From Chalciporus piperatus (Eukaryota; Basidiomycota; Agaricomycetes; Boletales; Boletaceae), in assembly GCA_038093975.1 (NCBI GenBank), contig JBBPTG010000012.1:124001-188000 (forward strand): a stretch of DNA of 64,000 nt, given 5' to 3'. The notes under the pieces were generated by a model. It searched no databases, was not told where the DNA came from, and saw nothing but the letters and a program-made list of their open reading frames with translations. A program made the position numbers and the translations under genes. Positions 11,266 to 23,440 of this stretch are shown piece by piece. Each line of letters begins with the position of its first letter. Positions within the stretch are counted from its first letter, which is position 1.

Positions 11266-14200
11266 CAAATGAAGCTGGTCAGGCACCCGAGCAGCCTGCT
11301 GCTGAACCTGCTGACGAATCTACCACCCATGACGAGGAAATGGAGTCGGAGGAGACTACTTCACCTGCTCCGGCCGATGCCCCAGTCGATGCTCCAGCCG
11401 ACGCTCCAGCCGATGCTCCAGCTGACGCTCCAGTCGATATTCCAGCTGACGCTCCGGCCGATGCTCCGCCCCCCCCTGTTCCTTCGGAACCAGGAAAGAG
11501 TTTGGAGGAATTGCGTCAGGAGTTGAACGCTGCCCGTGAGCCGTTAAAGGCAGACTTGACTCGACGGGCACTGTTGCTTGTTGACGAACACCCATCGTTG
11601 ATCTTTGAGGTACACAAAGCTTTCCTGCGCCCATCTCCCGACCTTCAAGAACTATCAATCCGCTCTTTGATCGACGATATCAAAGAGTACTCTCCCGGTG
11701 CGTTGGACGTCAAGGAAGAACCCCTCGCAACACGATGCAGACTGTTAGCGCTTGTGCTGTCGGAATGTCCGACACTCGAGCCAAGCATTGGACGCAACCT
11801 TATGGACTGCCTTCTTGCGTTGCTTCTCTCGAATTCGACCACCATGGACCCAGACCAGAGCACACCTAAATGGCTTGCCTCGCATCTGCTCGTCACTGAG
11901 GCTCTGTTTAACATTGGAGACCAGCCTGTCCCGATTGTTCTGCCGAAAGAAGGTGATCCTATTGTATCGCAAGACCTCAAGCTTGGCCCTCCATATCCTG
12001 ACGCACGGTCCATCGTCTTCGATTTCTGCATCCGCCTACTGGGATCGCCCAGTTTGCCTCGTGATGAATTCCTAGCGACTCTACGTCTTCTTGTCGTCCT
12101 TTCGCGCGACCACACCGTTGCGTCTGATCTCATTAAACGCGACGGGATTTCCCTAATCCTCAAGCACCTCAAGTCCCACGGAGGAGCTGGCAGCTATTCT
12201 TACGTTGCCATCATTCTCCGACATGTTGCGGAGGACACCAATACTTTGCAGAGCACCATGCGCCAGGAGATCAAGCGTTTCCTCTCTCAACCTCGCACAA
12301 GAGTTGTCGACGTCTCCAGCTTCGTTCGTAACTGCAGTGCTGTTGCTCTCCGGAACCCCGAGTCTTTCATCGAGGTCACGCAGTCAATTTGCCAGCTCCA
12401 ACAACCGTATTCCGCCATCCAGCACATCAGTCTGAAGCCCGAAGCTTTAGAGGAGTCGACAGCAGCTGACCAGGAACCTTCCAAGCAAACAGATATGCAA
12501 GTTGATTCACCCACAGATGTTCCACGGGTGCCATCCAACGAGACATTGGAGTCCACTGTTCACTTCCTCATAAGCGAGCTGATGAAGACCTACAAAACCC
12601 CTTCAGAGCCTTCTGCGGAAACCGTCGCGCAATCAAGCAGACAGCAGCCCACACCAGCGGCCCCTGCCGAGCAAGCGAGCACCCACTCACCGGGAGTTCA
12701 CCCTCCGGTCGCCAACGAGCAAGAGCGCTTTTCTCACTGCTGTTTCCTCATGCAGTGCCTCTCGGAGCTTTTGTTCTCTTACGACTCGTGCAAGCTCGCA
12801 TTCTTGTCGTTCAACCCTAAGAAGCACCGCCAACAGACACCTTCGAAAGACAGCAAGCACAGGGCAGCAGTTCTTCATTTCTTCCTCTCAGAACTCGTCA
12901 CATATGGGACCGTCGCTGCCCAGCCGGATGCTTCTGCAAAGGCACGGCTACACCTGTGTACTTGGGCCATGTCAGTCCTAGTGGCTCTATGTGTTGATTG
13001 CTCGCCAGGCGCAGAGGCGAAAGAGTTCCCTGCTGACCTCGTTTCGGTTCGCAAGTTGGCTCTGGAGGCTATCAGCAGGGCTATCAAGGAAACCCCGCCA
13101 TCTGAGAGTATGGACAGCAGATACGGACGCCTCCTTGCCTTGACAGATCTGTGTCATCGTTTGTTGACTGTGCGTTTCAACAACACCGGAATGAAAAAGC
13201 CGCAGGAGGACAGTACGACGCACATCGCGAAGATCATGCTGGAGAAGAATTTCGTTGCAACTTTGACTAATGCTCTGGGCGAGGTTGACTTGAACTTCCC
13301 AAACATTCGCAACTTGGTTGCGTCTGTCCTCCGACCATTGGAGAATCTGTGAATAATTCCATACTTTCACTTCAACTAACTCTAATATTTTCGAAAGGAC
13401 TCGCGTTGCCATCAAGATGAGCCGAACCTCAGAGAAGTCCAAAGAAGATCCAGAGGGGAAGGCTCAAAGTGTCTCATCAGTTTCAGAGGACGAAGAGGAA
13501 GAAGACATTGATATCGAAGATGCCGAGCGCGAAGAAACTCCCGATCTATACCGCCACTCCGCCCTCGGAATGTATGTGTCCCATATTGATTTTTCCTGTC
13601 AAGAATAATCTCTGAACAAATGTCTTGCATAGGTTTGGAGGCGTAAGTATCGTAGCTTAAAACTGCTGTGTAAACTCATTTTCCCCCAGGAGATGGAAGA
13701 TGTCAACTATACCCAGGATGACGAGATGGACGAAGGAGATGAAGACGAAGGAGATGTTGAAATGGAGTACGGAGACGAGACTAACAGTGAGGCGACTTCT
13801 GATTCTGACGACGACGTCGACGAGGAAGAGGACGAAGGAGATGACGAGGACGAATCACACGGAGATGGATGGCGGGATGAAGATGAGGAGTACGAGGAGG
13901 ATGATCTGATCGAGAATGACGAAGATGGAGAGGGCAACGTTGCCGCTGTTCCTGGCGCCGACCAGGTGCTTGACGAGGACATGGTGTGGCAGGTTTGTCT
14001 AATTCTAGCTTTCTCAGTGGCAGCTCGGCCTGACATGAGGGCTTCTCGCAGGATGTTGGCGACGAGGGTGATGCAGAAGACGACAATGACGACGACGAAG
14101 GGGAGGAAGATGACGGCGGAGGTTTGTCCATATTCGATAATCCTTTACTCAAGACTGATCTTCAATACAGAGCACGTCAATGTGATTCACGCCGAGCAAG

Positions 14201-17200
14201 ATGATGAGCCCGACATGTCTGACGAGGAAGAGTATGTTGCTTGCTTGACTTCCATGCAGTCTCTGGCTTACAATTTGGAATAGATACAGGGGCGATGGTG
14301 TTGTTGATGTTCGCGACGTCGTCCCCGTGGGCGCTGCCAACGAGGAAGTCTTCACCTATGGGGACAGCTTCGATATGGACGGCTTTGAAGTGCAGGGAAG
14401 AGAAGTTAACCCATTCCTTCCTCGCCGACGTGGACGTGAGTTCTTGATTTCGATACAGGTTGGGCGGTGAATTGACGCGATCTTGTTCAGCTATCGATGA
14501 TATCCACGTTTTCGGTCGATCTAGAAACATCCCATCCGCACCCAGCGAAGCAACAGTCCATCCGCTTCTGTTGGACGCGTCAGCCGGCGGTGGTCGTGCA
14601 TCCACGACTCTTTCTCGTGGTTCCAGACGCCAGTCACGAGGAAACGGAAATACAGTTCAAAACGAATTGATCCAGTCTATCGAGGACATCATTGGGGGGG
14701 ATGCGGTCCAAGTCTTCCAGCATATCGTGAACCGCGCTGGTGGCGCTCGCGAGACGATTCGGGTTGATGTTGCCCCTGGCGCATTGGCTGGCCTTGAACA
14801 GGGCATGATTCAGTTGCAGAGGCTCACAGGTGTACACCCCAGTACTACTCGGGTGGAACGCATTCCTCGACCAAGTGAAAGCCGTTCGGATATTCGCGGG
14901 CTTGACCCCCTCTTTACGGTACAGAGATGGACCGAAGAGGCGAAGACCGTGAACGGGAAACATGTTTCGGAGCGCGCCCACCGGCTTGGCAACCATATCG
15001 TCCTCGCATTACTGCCAGCCGCCATTGTGGCAAAGGCAAAGGAGGAAGAGCAAAGGCGGCAAGCACAACTGAAGGCCGAGGAGGAAGAAGCTAAACAACG
15101 TGATGCCGAGCAATCAGCGGCCGCAGATTCTGAAGCCACCGGTGCTGTGCAACCCAAGGAAGATGAAGTCATCGTCTCGCCAGAGCCTTCCACAGCCCCA
15201 GCTCCCGAACACGGGGAAGGAGTCACAGTCACGGACTCTGCCGTCACGGACGTGGAGATGCATGATGCAACGGATGTGCCGTCATCATCTGAACCAACAA
15301 CGGCTGAATCCGTTGCTACACAAGGAGACGAAGCAGCAGGCCCTTCCCAGGCCCCAGAGCGGGTGACCGTCATCATCCATGGCAGCGAAGTTGACATCAC
15401 AGATATGGGCATAGACCCGACGTTCCTAGAGGCATTACCGGACGATATCCGAGAAGAGGTCATCAATCAGCACGTTCGGGATCAGCGAGCTGCAAGAGTA
15501 GAGCGACCTGCCGACTCGCAGATTAGTCTCGAGTTCCTTGATGCCCTCCCTCCCGAAATCCGAGCAGAGCTCATCCAACAAGAAAGACTGGAACAGGCTA
15601 GACAGGCGCAACCAGCAGCAGCGAACGACAATGCCCCATCTGGTGTTGCGGCCGACATCGACCCAGCTAGCTTCATAGCCAGCTTGGATCCGCAGCTACG
15701 ACAAGTCGTCCTCTTGGATTCGGATGAGGGTCTTCTACAAACCTTGCCATCTTATATGATCGCCGAAGCTGGCGCATATCGTGAAGAAGCCCAGCAGCCG
15801 CGCAGATATCACCTTGCCACGCGCGGCGGTCACAGAGGAAGTTCAAGAGCTGCCCCACCTCGTAAAGCTCCCGCACCCAGAGACGCCATTCAGCTCCTTG
15901 ATAAGACTGGCGTGGCCACTCTTGTCCGCCTCCTTTTCTTCCCTCAGGTCTTGAAGAAGAATCTCCTTTTCAGAGTCTTGGTCAACATCTGCGAAAATGG
16001 CAAAACTAGAGCCGAACTTTTCAATCTTCTTCTCAGCATACTTCAAAGCGGACCAGGTGACCTCACCGCGGTAGACAGGAGCTTCGCTCAGATGACCACT
16101 CGTGTTCCAAAGACGCCCAGCCAGCAAACGCCCAAGGCCCATGGCAAACAAAAAGCTACCGACCTCGGCAGTTCAGCGACACTCACCAATCTTCAGAACG
16201 AGTCGGTCCCTGATCTTGTCGCTCAGCGTTGCCTCGAAGCACTGGCGTACATCGTCGGTGCCAACGAATTATCCTCCCTCTTCTTCTTGACAGAACACGA
16301 ACTCCCCGCTGGGCTTAGAAAAGTGACTACGAAAAAGGGCAAGGGCAAGGAGAAGCAAGCACCTCAAACGCACTATCCCATCGTTCTCCTCCTCGGTCTC
16401 CTCGACAGGCAATCCCTTCTGAAAACGCCATCGATCATGGATTCCGTTGTCTCATTACTTTCAACTGTCACCAAGCCTTTGGCGAGCCTGGATGCCGAGA
16501 AAGAACCTGCCCCCGCAGCAGCACCGAGTGGCTCGAACGACTCGGCTCCTAATTCATCGGCTGCGCCCTCGGCATCTACTGCCCCAGATACTGAAAGAGG
16601 TCAAGAACCTGACTCTACTGCGGGAGTCGAAGGAGACCAGAGCAAGGGTGAGAAGGAGAACGCTCCCGTGGCCCAAGACGACAAGGTCTTGCTGGCAAAT
16701 CCCCCTCAAATCCCCCACTCAGTGCTACGCCTCATCGTCAACATCCTGACCATCGGCGAATGCTCCGCTCGCACGTTCCAACAGTCTTTGACGCTCATCC
16801 TGAACTTGTCGCACATCCCTGATGCTCGAGATGTGGTTGCACAAGAGCTGAAAGCCAAAGCTCAGGATTGCGGGCAGATTGTCCTCACCGACCTCAACCA
16901 CCTCTGGACTTCTCTGCAAAACCCCACTCAAGATATCCTTGCCTCTTCAGTCGCATCCAAGTTCTCTTCACCCTCATCTGATCAGACCAAACTCCTGCGC
17001 ATCCTGAAGACACTGGACTACATGTACACACCTCGATCGGCGGGTCCCCTAACGGACGAGGCTCGCAAGAGCGAGGATGCTGAGAAAGTGCAAAATATCT
17101 ACGAGTCCTTCCGCTTCACACCGCTCTGGCGGCGGCTCGGGGACTGTCTTGCCACCATCGAAGCTCAGCCCGACATGGAGCATGTTGCCACCGTGCTGCT

Positions 17201-18751
17201 GCCACTGATTGAAGCCTTGATGGTCGTCTGCAAATACGTGGGTCCCAAGTCGACTGCTGGAACTGCGTCCAGGGCACTCCGGGCGTCTGCGTCGCCGAGG
17301 TCTCCTACAACTGCCAGGGAGTCGATGGAGGATCTATTCGTCACTTTCACCGATGCTCACAGGAAGATCCTCAACGTGATGGTACGCAACAACCCATCCT
17401 TGATGAGTGGATCATTCTCTCTTTTGGTCCACAATCCACGAGTCTTGGACTTCGACAACAAGCGCAACTACTTTTCACAACAAGTTCATCGCCGCCCTGC
17501 ATCACGCGAGCACTATGGCACACTGCAGCTCAACGTTCGGCGTGCGCGTGTATTCGAGGACAGTTTCCAATACCTCCAAAGGAAGACCGGTGATCAAATC
17601 AAGTACGGCAAACTCAGCGTCCGATTCTACGATGAAGAGGGTGTCGATGCGGGTGGTGTCACGAGAGAATGGTTCCAGATTCTTGCGCGCCAGATGTTTG
17701 ACCCGAACAACGCGCTCTTCCAGCCATGCGCAGCTGACAGACTCACATATCAACCGAACAAGAACTCTTGGGTTAACCCGGAGCATCTCTCGTTCTTTAA
17801 ATTCGTTGGTCGGGTGATTGGCAAAGCGATCTACGACGGGCGACTTCTAGACGCATACTTTGCGAAGAGTCTGTACCGGCAGCTACTTGGCAAGCCTGTT
17901 GACTATCGAGATGTTGAGTGGGTGGATCCAGAGTACTACAATTCGTTGTGCTGGATTCTAGAAAATGACCCCACTCCGTTGGACTTGACGTTCAGTGTTG
18001 AGGCGGACGAGGTTTGTGTCCCAGTTTCCTCGTGCTTTTTCTCATTTCTGATGCTTTGACTTGCAGTTCGGAAGGAATCGTATTTTCCCCCTCAAGCCGG
18101 GAGGTGAATCCATCCCTGTCACACAGGAAAACAAGCGAGAATTCGTTCAGCTCTCAGCCAACTTCCGCTTGTACTCGTCCATCAGCGAGCAAATCGAGAA
18201 CATTGTCGCCGGCTTCCACGAGATCATTCCGAAGGAGCTGATCACCATTGTGAGTGTTGATAATACTTGTGCGACACGGGCTGACGACGTTTTTAGTTCA
18301 ACGAGAAAGAGTTGGAGTTGCTCATCTCCGGGACGCCTGATATTGACGTCGATGAGTGGAGAGCTGCCACCGAATATAACGGGTACACCAGCTCAGATCC
18401 TGTTATTGTATGGTGGTGGAGAGCTCTTAAGTCGTTCAACCGCGAGGAAAGGGCCAAGGTGTTGAGCTTTGCGACAGGCACTTCGCGTGTACCTCTCAAT
18501 GGCTTCGTCGACCTTCAGGGGGTCCAAGGAGTTCAGAGATTTTCGATTCATCGTGCTTACGGTGATCCCGATCGACTTCCTCAAGCTCATACCTGTGAGT
18601 TGTTTTACTGGCCGGGTTGTATCGCTTCTTGATGCCTGCATCCACAGGTTTCAACCAGATTGATTTGCCCCAATATTCATCGTACGAGATGCTGCGGCAG
18701 CAGCTGTTACTTGCAATCAATGAAGGCGGGGAAGGCTTCGGATTTGCATAA
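6740..18751 (+). CDS. TOM1: Giant HECT E3 ubiquitin ligase, TOM1/HUWE1/Ptr1 family
   Basis: About twenty exons from ATG 6740 to TAA 18749-18751 give about 3,664 residues (yeast Tom1 3,268; human HUWE1 about 4,370). The ligase ubiquitinates nuclear and ribosomal substrates. Domains in order: armadillo-like DUF908 ([20 protein letters not shown] onward) and DUF913 in the first third; a UBA at about residue 1,260 ([18 protein letters not shown]); Glu-Pro and Asp-Ala-Pro repeats; a very acidic stretch at 13,690-14,231; UBM-like repeats [14 protein letters not shown] and [14 protein letters not shown] near 2,600-2,650; and the HECT domain from about 3,300. The HECT part shows [31 protein letters not shown] and the catalytic-Cys segment [12 protein letters not shown]. 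The Cys codon is split by the last intron (18595-18647). Exon 12 (13633-13642) is a 10-nt microexon. The exon 5/6 junction near 8,760-8,813 is the least certain splice and fits best as a GC-AG intron. Confidence 0.95.
11145..11266. repeat. CCAGAG hexamer microsatellite in TOM1 coding sequence
   Basis: About twenty near-perfect CCAGAG/CCAGGG units follow each other. In the gene frame they encode a run of Pro-Glu dipeptides directly after the UBA domain. The antisense frames read as Leu-Ala or Leu-Trp runs and are not genes. Confidence 0.9.
11379..11468. repeat. Asp-Ala-Pro-Ala repeat in TOM1 coding sequence
   Basis: A 12-nt unit encoding APAD/APVD is repeated about seven times with scattered substitutions (GAT/GAC, CCA/CCG). 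It is a second low-complexity linker downstream of the Pro-Glu tract. Confidence 0.85.
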
Positions 18752-19044
18752 ACATGTACCTTTGTCACCAACCATGCCTAGATCGAATCATCAGTCATGT
18801 AGTAGAAGCATCATATTTGTATTTACATTACGCATAACTTCTTTACTGCAACATATTTCATGATTTTCCACGTACATCGAAAGCAAATCGAAAGAGTGTG
18901 TTTCCCGTGAGCAGTACCGGCTACTACTGATTACCGGTGTCCGGACTCGGATATCCTGTGGGCAGTCAAAGGTTCAAAGCTGTCACTTCAATCCCCACAC
19001 ACCTCCTGTGTAGGAGAGATTCGGAAACTTGAAGCTTTAACACC

Positions 19045-20490
19045 ATGCGAGCCTACGTTGTCAAAGAATTGGCGCATCCCTCCAAAGTTGCCCTTGTACA
19101 TGATGCTCCGGAGCCTGTTCCCAGTGGGCCGGAGGATGTCCTCGTCGACGTGTATTCTGCGGGGCTTAACTTTTTCGATGTGAGTAGCTCGTCCGTGCCT
19201 GTATGATTCTTACACTCTCCGTATTACTGTAGATCCTACAAGCCCAGGGTAAATATCAAGTTAAACCACCCATTCCGTTCACTCTCGGCGCCGAATTCGC
19301 TGGCAAGATCGCGAGCAGCTCCCCAATCCCGAAAGGATGCCCTTATAGACCTGGAGACAGGGTATTCGGTAGCGCGCAAGGGTCATTCGCCGATCGTGTA
19401 GCAGTGAAGTGGAAGGCAATCGTACCGCTGCCTGATAACCTCACTTTTGATCAAGGGGCTGGTACGTCTCCTCCTTTCCGGTGCGAGATTAATCTACAAA
19501 ATGAACTTATAGGGCTTTTTATCACGTGGCCCACGAGCTATGAGGCTCTGGTAGGTCGAGCAGAACTGAAGCCAGGTTTGGCAGAAGTTGTGTATGTTCG
19601 CAAAGCAATGACTGATACGAAACCACAGGCGAGACCGTGCTCGTGAACGCCGCTGCAGGAGGCGTAGGAATTGCTGCTGTTCAACTGGCCAAAGGTACCA
19701 TTTATATGTCATAAGTTTTTGTCATCCACTCGAACTTTACAGCTTTGGGGGCTAAAGTTATTGCCGCCGCTGGGTCGCAAGCTAAGCTGGAGATTTGCAA
19801 ACGATATGGAAATGCAGACTACACTGTCGACTATACGAACCCGGAGTGGCAAAAGGAAGTACTGCGGATCACTGGCGGTAAAGGCGTCGACGTTGTGTAC
19901 GATCCCGTTGGTCGGATAAAAGGCAAGTGGAGTCAAGAGTGGAGTTACACCGTCCTGTGTGGTTAAAGAATTATTTACCTAGACTCGCTGAAGTGCATAG
20001 CGTTTAAGGGCAGAGCGCTGGTGATCGGCTTTGCTGCAGGTCAGATAGAGAGCGTAAGGCCAGCGTCCATGCTCATATCTATCACTCGCTCACTTCAATA
20101 CTATTAAGCTGCCCCTAAACCTGGTGCTGCTCAAAAACGTTAGTATCCTAGGCCTCCACTGGGGACTATACACACGTGCGTGTTGGAACCATGACATACG
20201 ACTATCGTATCTAACTTCCACCCTATCCAGATAAAGAGCCCTCTCGGATTCCTGTTGTGTGGAAGGAACTCCTGAGGTTTGTACATTACAACATATTTTT
20301 GATGCTGGCTAATTGTGTGACCACTCCCAGGTTACTCTCGTCAAATAAAGTTAAACCTGTGGTCTACTCCACCGTTTATCCGTTGGAGAATGCAATGGAC
20401 GGTTTATGTGCGCTGGAGAGAAGAGAGACGTGGGGTAAGGCAGTCGTGCGCGTCCGTGATGATGAACAGAAGCCTTCGGCAAAGTTGTGA
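19045..20490 (+). CDS. Medium-chain dehydrogenase/reductase, quinone oxidoreductase-like
   Basis: Nine exons (19045-19179, 19233-19461, 19513-19575, 19629-19694, 19743-19922, 19983-20053, 20109-20175, 20231-20276, 20331-20490) encode 338 residues. The fold is a GroES-like N terminus (SAGLNFFDILQAQGKY, LGAEFAG, PGDRVFGSAQGSFAD) plus a Rossmann domain with the nucleotide loop VNAAAGGVGIAAVQLAKALG. Zinc-ligand cysteines are absent, consistent with the NADPH:quinone reductase (zeta-crystallin-like) branch. IKDSLKCIAFKGRALVIGFA and LPLNLVLLKNVSILGLHWG match fungal members. The likely reaction is NADPH-dependent reduction of quinones or enals; the substrate is unknown. Intron 5 (19923-19982) starts GCAAGT, a textbook GC-AG intron, and its removal restores the family alignment. 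Confidence 0.85.
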
Positions 20491-20644
20491 TGAGGGTGAT
20501 CGAGGTGGTGTGTTGATACCAAAGGCGGCAGTGTTTGGGGTCCGTCAGGCGCGGGCGTAACCTGGCGTTCGGAATTGTAGACTTTCTTGTTAACTCTAGT
20601 ACCAGTACCTCGGCGCATTTGTGCGTACTCGCTATCGACTCGCT

Positions 20645-22192
20645 ATGCAATCTTTTGAAGACACGGAACCCATCGTGCGGATACGCGACTTGAAGAAGGA
20701 CAAGGTGAACTTTGTGTTGGAGAATGTCGACCTTGCGTACGTCCACCTCAACCCTGATAGAACACCCTAAGCCTATTCCTCAATGTAGATTCGCAAACTC
20801 GGTTCGCAGAGTGGTCATTGCAGACATACCGACTGTAGGTTCGTGCGTACCATATAAGTCTTACTCCTGATTCTGACACTCGAGATAGCTATAGACATCG
20901 TTGAGGTCCACTCCAATACCACAGTTCTGCCAGACGAGTTCATCGCCCACCGGCTCGGCATGATTCCGCTCAGCAGTGCAAACTGCGACGAGGGTATGCG
21001 GTATACTAGGGTACGTAGATGTCACGCAAATTCAGAGTCGTGGCCGTGACGCATTGGCGCCTCTCAGGACTGTACCTGTTTGGAAGGGTGCAAATACTGT
21101 GCCATCGAACTAAGGCTCGATGTTGTTTGCAACGATAATCGGACCATGGAAGTCACAAGCAACCACCTTGACGTAGTCGACTTTACTTCAAATAACAATC
21201 CCTCAGAGATCATAACTGATGGTGAAGAACTAACCAAGCGAGGTGAAATTTTTGGGTACCCAGTAGGGAAAAGTGCGTTATCCAGTACTCTTGATGTGCT
21301 GTTCTCATTCGTGTTGTTTTGTCAGATGACCCCTTGGTACCTCCAGTGCTTATCTGCAAGATACGCAAAGGGCAAGAATTACGCCTGCGTTGTGTAGCAA
21401 AGAAAGTGAGTGGCTTCGAGTGTTGTGTGAGTGCCTCCTAAAACTTCATCACAGGGTATTGCGAAAGAGCATGCAAAATGGTCGCCATGCTCTGCTGTTG
21501 CGTTTGAGTACGATCCTTATAACAAGTTGAGGCATACGACATACTGGCACGAAACCGATGAGCGTGCCGAATGGCCGCTTGGCGAGAACGCAAAAGAAGA
21601 GGAACCCCCACGAGACGACGAAGCGTTCGACTTCAACGCGAAGCCACGCAAATTCTACTTCGAAGTTGAAACAGATGGGAGTCTGGGTCCTCAAGAAGTC
21701 ATTATGAGGGTGAGTCTCCGTTCATGGATTTATATCCTAACAATGCATTTTTTTCAGGGTCTCGCAGAACTTCAGACGAAGCTTGCGAACTTGATCCTCG
21801 GTTTAAAAGCTCCTTCCGATTTGGATGTAGCAGGGGAGATGGATACAGCAGCCAATGGGACTTCCGGTGCATGGAGTCAACCTGCAGGATGGACAAACCA
21901 GGCTGCTTCTGGCGCAGGATATGCTAGCCCGACCGGTGGTGGATGGGGTGGTGCTCCATCTTGGGGAGGAGGTTCGAGCCCTACGCAAACTGGCGGCGGA
22001 AATACTGCAGGTTGGAGTGCCACACCATCAGCGAATTCAGGGGGAGGTACAAGTTGGGGTACGAGTCCTGCCCAAACCTCATGGGGTGGAAATACAAGCC
22101 CGAACTCAGGGGCTGGTGGTACGAGCACCCAGTGGGGCGCGCAGCAAGGATGGGGCAGCCCAAACACGCAAGCCAATGGGTGGAACTTGTGA
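20645..22192 (+). CDS. RPB3: RNA polymerase II subunit Rpb3
   Basis: Seven exons (20645-20736, 20789-20838, 20889-21010, 21068-21272, 21326-21405, 21455-21709, 21758-22192) encode 412 residues. Rpb3 pairs with Rpb11 as the alpha-like assembly platform of Pol II. Visible are the alpha motif [30 protein letters not shown], the zinc loop [10 protein letters not shown] (Cys-x-Cys-x3-Cys-x2-Cys), and [26 protein letters not shown]. The conserved core ends with [13 protein letters not shown] and a C-terminal helix. Beyond it lies an extra tail of about 110 residues of Gly, Ser, Thr and Gln with ten Trp, nine of them next to Gly. Yeast Rpb3 is 318 residues, so this tail is the odd part. The first exon supplies the start; GTG-like starts seen in later exons are irrelevant. 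Confidence 0.93.
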
Positions 22193-22546
22193 TCGAGGTT
22201 GCGGCATGTGCGTCTTCTATTTTCATTGTAGTTACAGTGGACATAATTGACATGGTTGAATCGTCTTGGCTCCTTGGGCATGTGAAGTGCTCACAGGTAA
22301 AACTTGAAAAATTCTGATGGAATGACGGGTTTAATATTTGTTAAGTATTGATATTGCAAAGCTTTGAGACATGCCAAGTACTTAGCTAAGTAAGCTACCC
22401 GGTCGGTGTGCACACGGAAAGTAAATCGGAGGTTGAATTTGTAGGTCATATTCAAACTCCGATCCGGCGAGCTTAGTAATTTTCTGTGGACGCGTTGATT
22501 GGTGCCGCCTTGCTTGTTTCAATAACACGGCGACAGTCCGTTCAAA
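22193..22546. other. Spacer between RPB3 and U2AF1
   Basis: These 354 bp hold the 3' flank of RPB3 and the promoter of U2AF1. I see AT-rich stretches but no open frame of note and no RNA gene. Confidence 0.5.
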
Positions 22547-23440
22547 ATGGCGTCTCATTTGGTGTGTATTCTATCAACTAACATCCTATTGACCAGTCTC
22601 ATCTTTGTGTAGGCAAATATCTTTGGAACAGAACAGGATCGTGTCAACTGCTCATTCTACTACAAGGTCTGTCATTTGACTATTCCGTGGCCACGAACCG
22701 ACGGCTGACGCTCTCTCAGATTGGTGCTTGCAGGCACGGAGACAGATGTTCGCGAAAGCACATCAGACCACCTTTCTCCCAAACAATTCTGTTACCCAAT
22801 GTGTACCACAACCCCGCCCATGACCCTGTTTGCAAGCTTACCGAGCTGGAATTACAAGAGGGGTTTGACGCCGTATACGAAGACTTGTATTGCGAACTGG
22901 CAAAGTTCGGACACTTGTTGGAGCTACATGTGAGTCGTTTTGATGCTTTCTCACCGAAGAAACCCTTATTCCAAACAGGTATGTGATAACGTGGGCGACC
23001 ACCTCATTGGCAATGTATACGCACGCTACGAATGGGAGACCGAAGCTCAGGTTGCCGTAGATAACTTGAATGATCGGTGGTATGCAGGTCAGTACCCTCC
23101 TTTCTCGTTTCGTTTCTTTGGTCGCTGATGTTACCGACATTCGTTAGGCCGACCATTGTATGCAGAACTTTCCCCTGTCACTGACTTCAGGGAAGCCTGT
23201 TGTCGACAAAATGAAAACGGAGAATGCAATCGAGGCGGATTTTGCAATTTCATGCACCTGAGAACAGCTTCCAAGGATCTCGTTGCTTCCTTGCGTGGCG
23301 GGCAGAGAATTGGTCGGAGGTTGAACCCCTCGAAGCATGAGAGTGGCGGCGGCGGATGGGAGCCTAAGAAGGAGAGGCGTAGTGCAAGCCCTCCGAGAAG
23401 GGGAGGAAACAGCGGGGAAGATCGCTGGACAAGGAAATGA
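22547..23440 (+). CDS. U2AF1: U2 snRNP auxiliary factor small subunit (U2AF35)
   Basis: Five exons (22547-22561, 22613-22666, 22720-22929, 22979-23087, 23148-23440) encode 226 residues. The protein recognises the 3' splice-site AG together with the large U2AF subunit. Two CCCH zinc fingers are present: [20 protein letters not shown] near the start, and CCRQNENGECNRGGFCNFMH after the RRM. Between them is the UHM/RRM with NVYARYEWETEAQVAVDNLN and RWYAGRPLYAELSP. The tail is Arg/Ser/Gly-rich but short. Exon 1 is just 15 nt (MASHL) and exon 2 starts ANIFGTEQDRVNC. This organisation fits an intron-rich fungus that uses AG recognition by U2AF35. Confidence 0.95.

Noticed and set aside
11101..11330. 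Antisense Leu-Ala and Leu-Trp repeat frames
   Set aside because: They are shadows of the CCAGAG microsatellite in TOM1.
12987..13442. 151-codon minus-strand frame inside TOM1
   Set aside because: Entirely antisense to a conserved TOM1 exon, without motifs.
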